Positions 63,793 to 64,000 of a stretch of DNA of 64,000 bases are shown here, one piece after another. This DNA is from Gibbula magus (lineage: Eukaryota; Mollusca; Gastropoda; Trochida; Trochidae), in contig OW388293.1 in the NCBI GenBank assembly GCA_936450465.1, forward strand, positions 27,657,860-27,721,859, in the 5' to 3' direction. Both the position numbers and the translations under genes were made by a program. Under the pieces are notes generated by a model, which made no database searches, was not told the origin of the DNA, and worked only from the letters and a program-made list of their open reading frames with translations. Position 1 is the first letter of the stretch, and each line of letters begins with the position of its first letter.

Positions 63793-64000
63793 GTAACGTA
63801 TAACAGTTACTCTTACTTTAATATGAAATACTGCTTTTTGACATTGTGGAAGATAAAACCCTTGTTATGAGTAAATTTGATTATAAATATTATTTTCACT
63901 CTTCTTTACCATGCACATATAAGCTTAAGCGTATTCACTTGAGAAAATTATCAACAGATATCAAATTATCACCAGACAAAAGAAAACCACAAGAAAATGT

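Overview
The window is a piece of an intron-rich, AT-rich animal nuclear genome, most likely a marine mollusc or another lophotrochozoan. GT-AG introns, tRNA-derived SINEs, a LINE fragment, piggyBac-type elements and many bivalve-'pearl'-like tandem-core elements support this. I cannot name the species.

One host gene fills the window. Twenty-one plus-strand exons from 2413 to 63792 splice in a consistent reading frame into about 1,910 codons of an RNF213-type giant E3 ubiquitin ligase (mysterin). Both ends are missing. The visible order is a charged disordered N-terminal region (exons 1-3), a CBM20-like carbohydrate-binding domain (exons 4-5), then the long alpha-helical N-terminal arm (exons 6-21). 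The window stops before the AAA+ ATPase core and the RING domain.

Almost everything else is intronic mobile DNA. 1-1726: right end of a piggyBac-like element. 5.4-7.0 kb: a repeat family with a 370-bp core and a perfect hairpin. 7.4-8.9, 10.7-12.7, 17.9-19.0, 19.9-25.6, 28.7-40.7, 41.6-47.4 and 58.4-58.9 kb: members of one large family ('family A'), each with a 5' stem-loop, a CCGT-type microsatellite, 145-bp tandem core units and a 3' hairpin. 9.7-10.7, 13.3-15.6, 21.1-22.0, 41.3-41.6 and 55.0-57.8 kb: further families (B to I) with unrelated termini but the same plan. This architecture fits non-autonomous Helitron2/Helentron elements (HINE, DINE-1, 'pearl'). Intron 9 holds a 12-kb family A copy with about 80 units and a higher-order repeat structure.

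A nearly complete but internally deleted piggyBac element lies at 47372-52427, and a short relative at 11360-12615. A 5-kb TA-flanked inverted-repeat element (19936-24970), with a 200-N assembly gap inside, splits a family A copy. SINE, LINE and MITE insertions have readable target-site duplications. Coding capacity outside RNF213 is limited to decayed transposase and reverse-transcriptase remnants.
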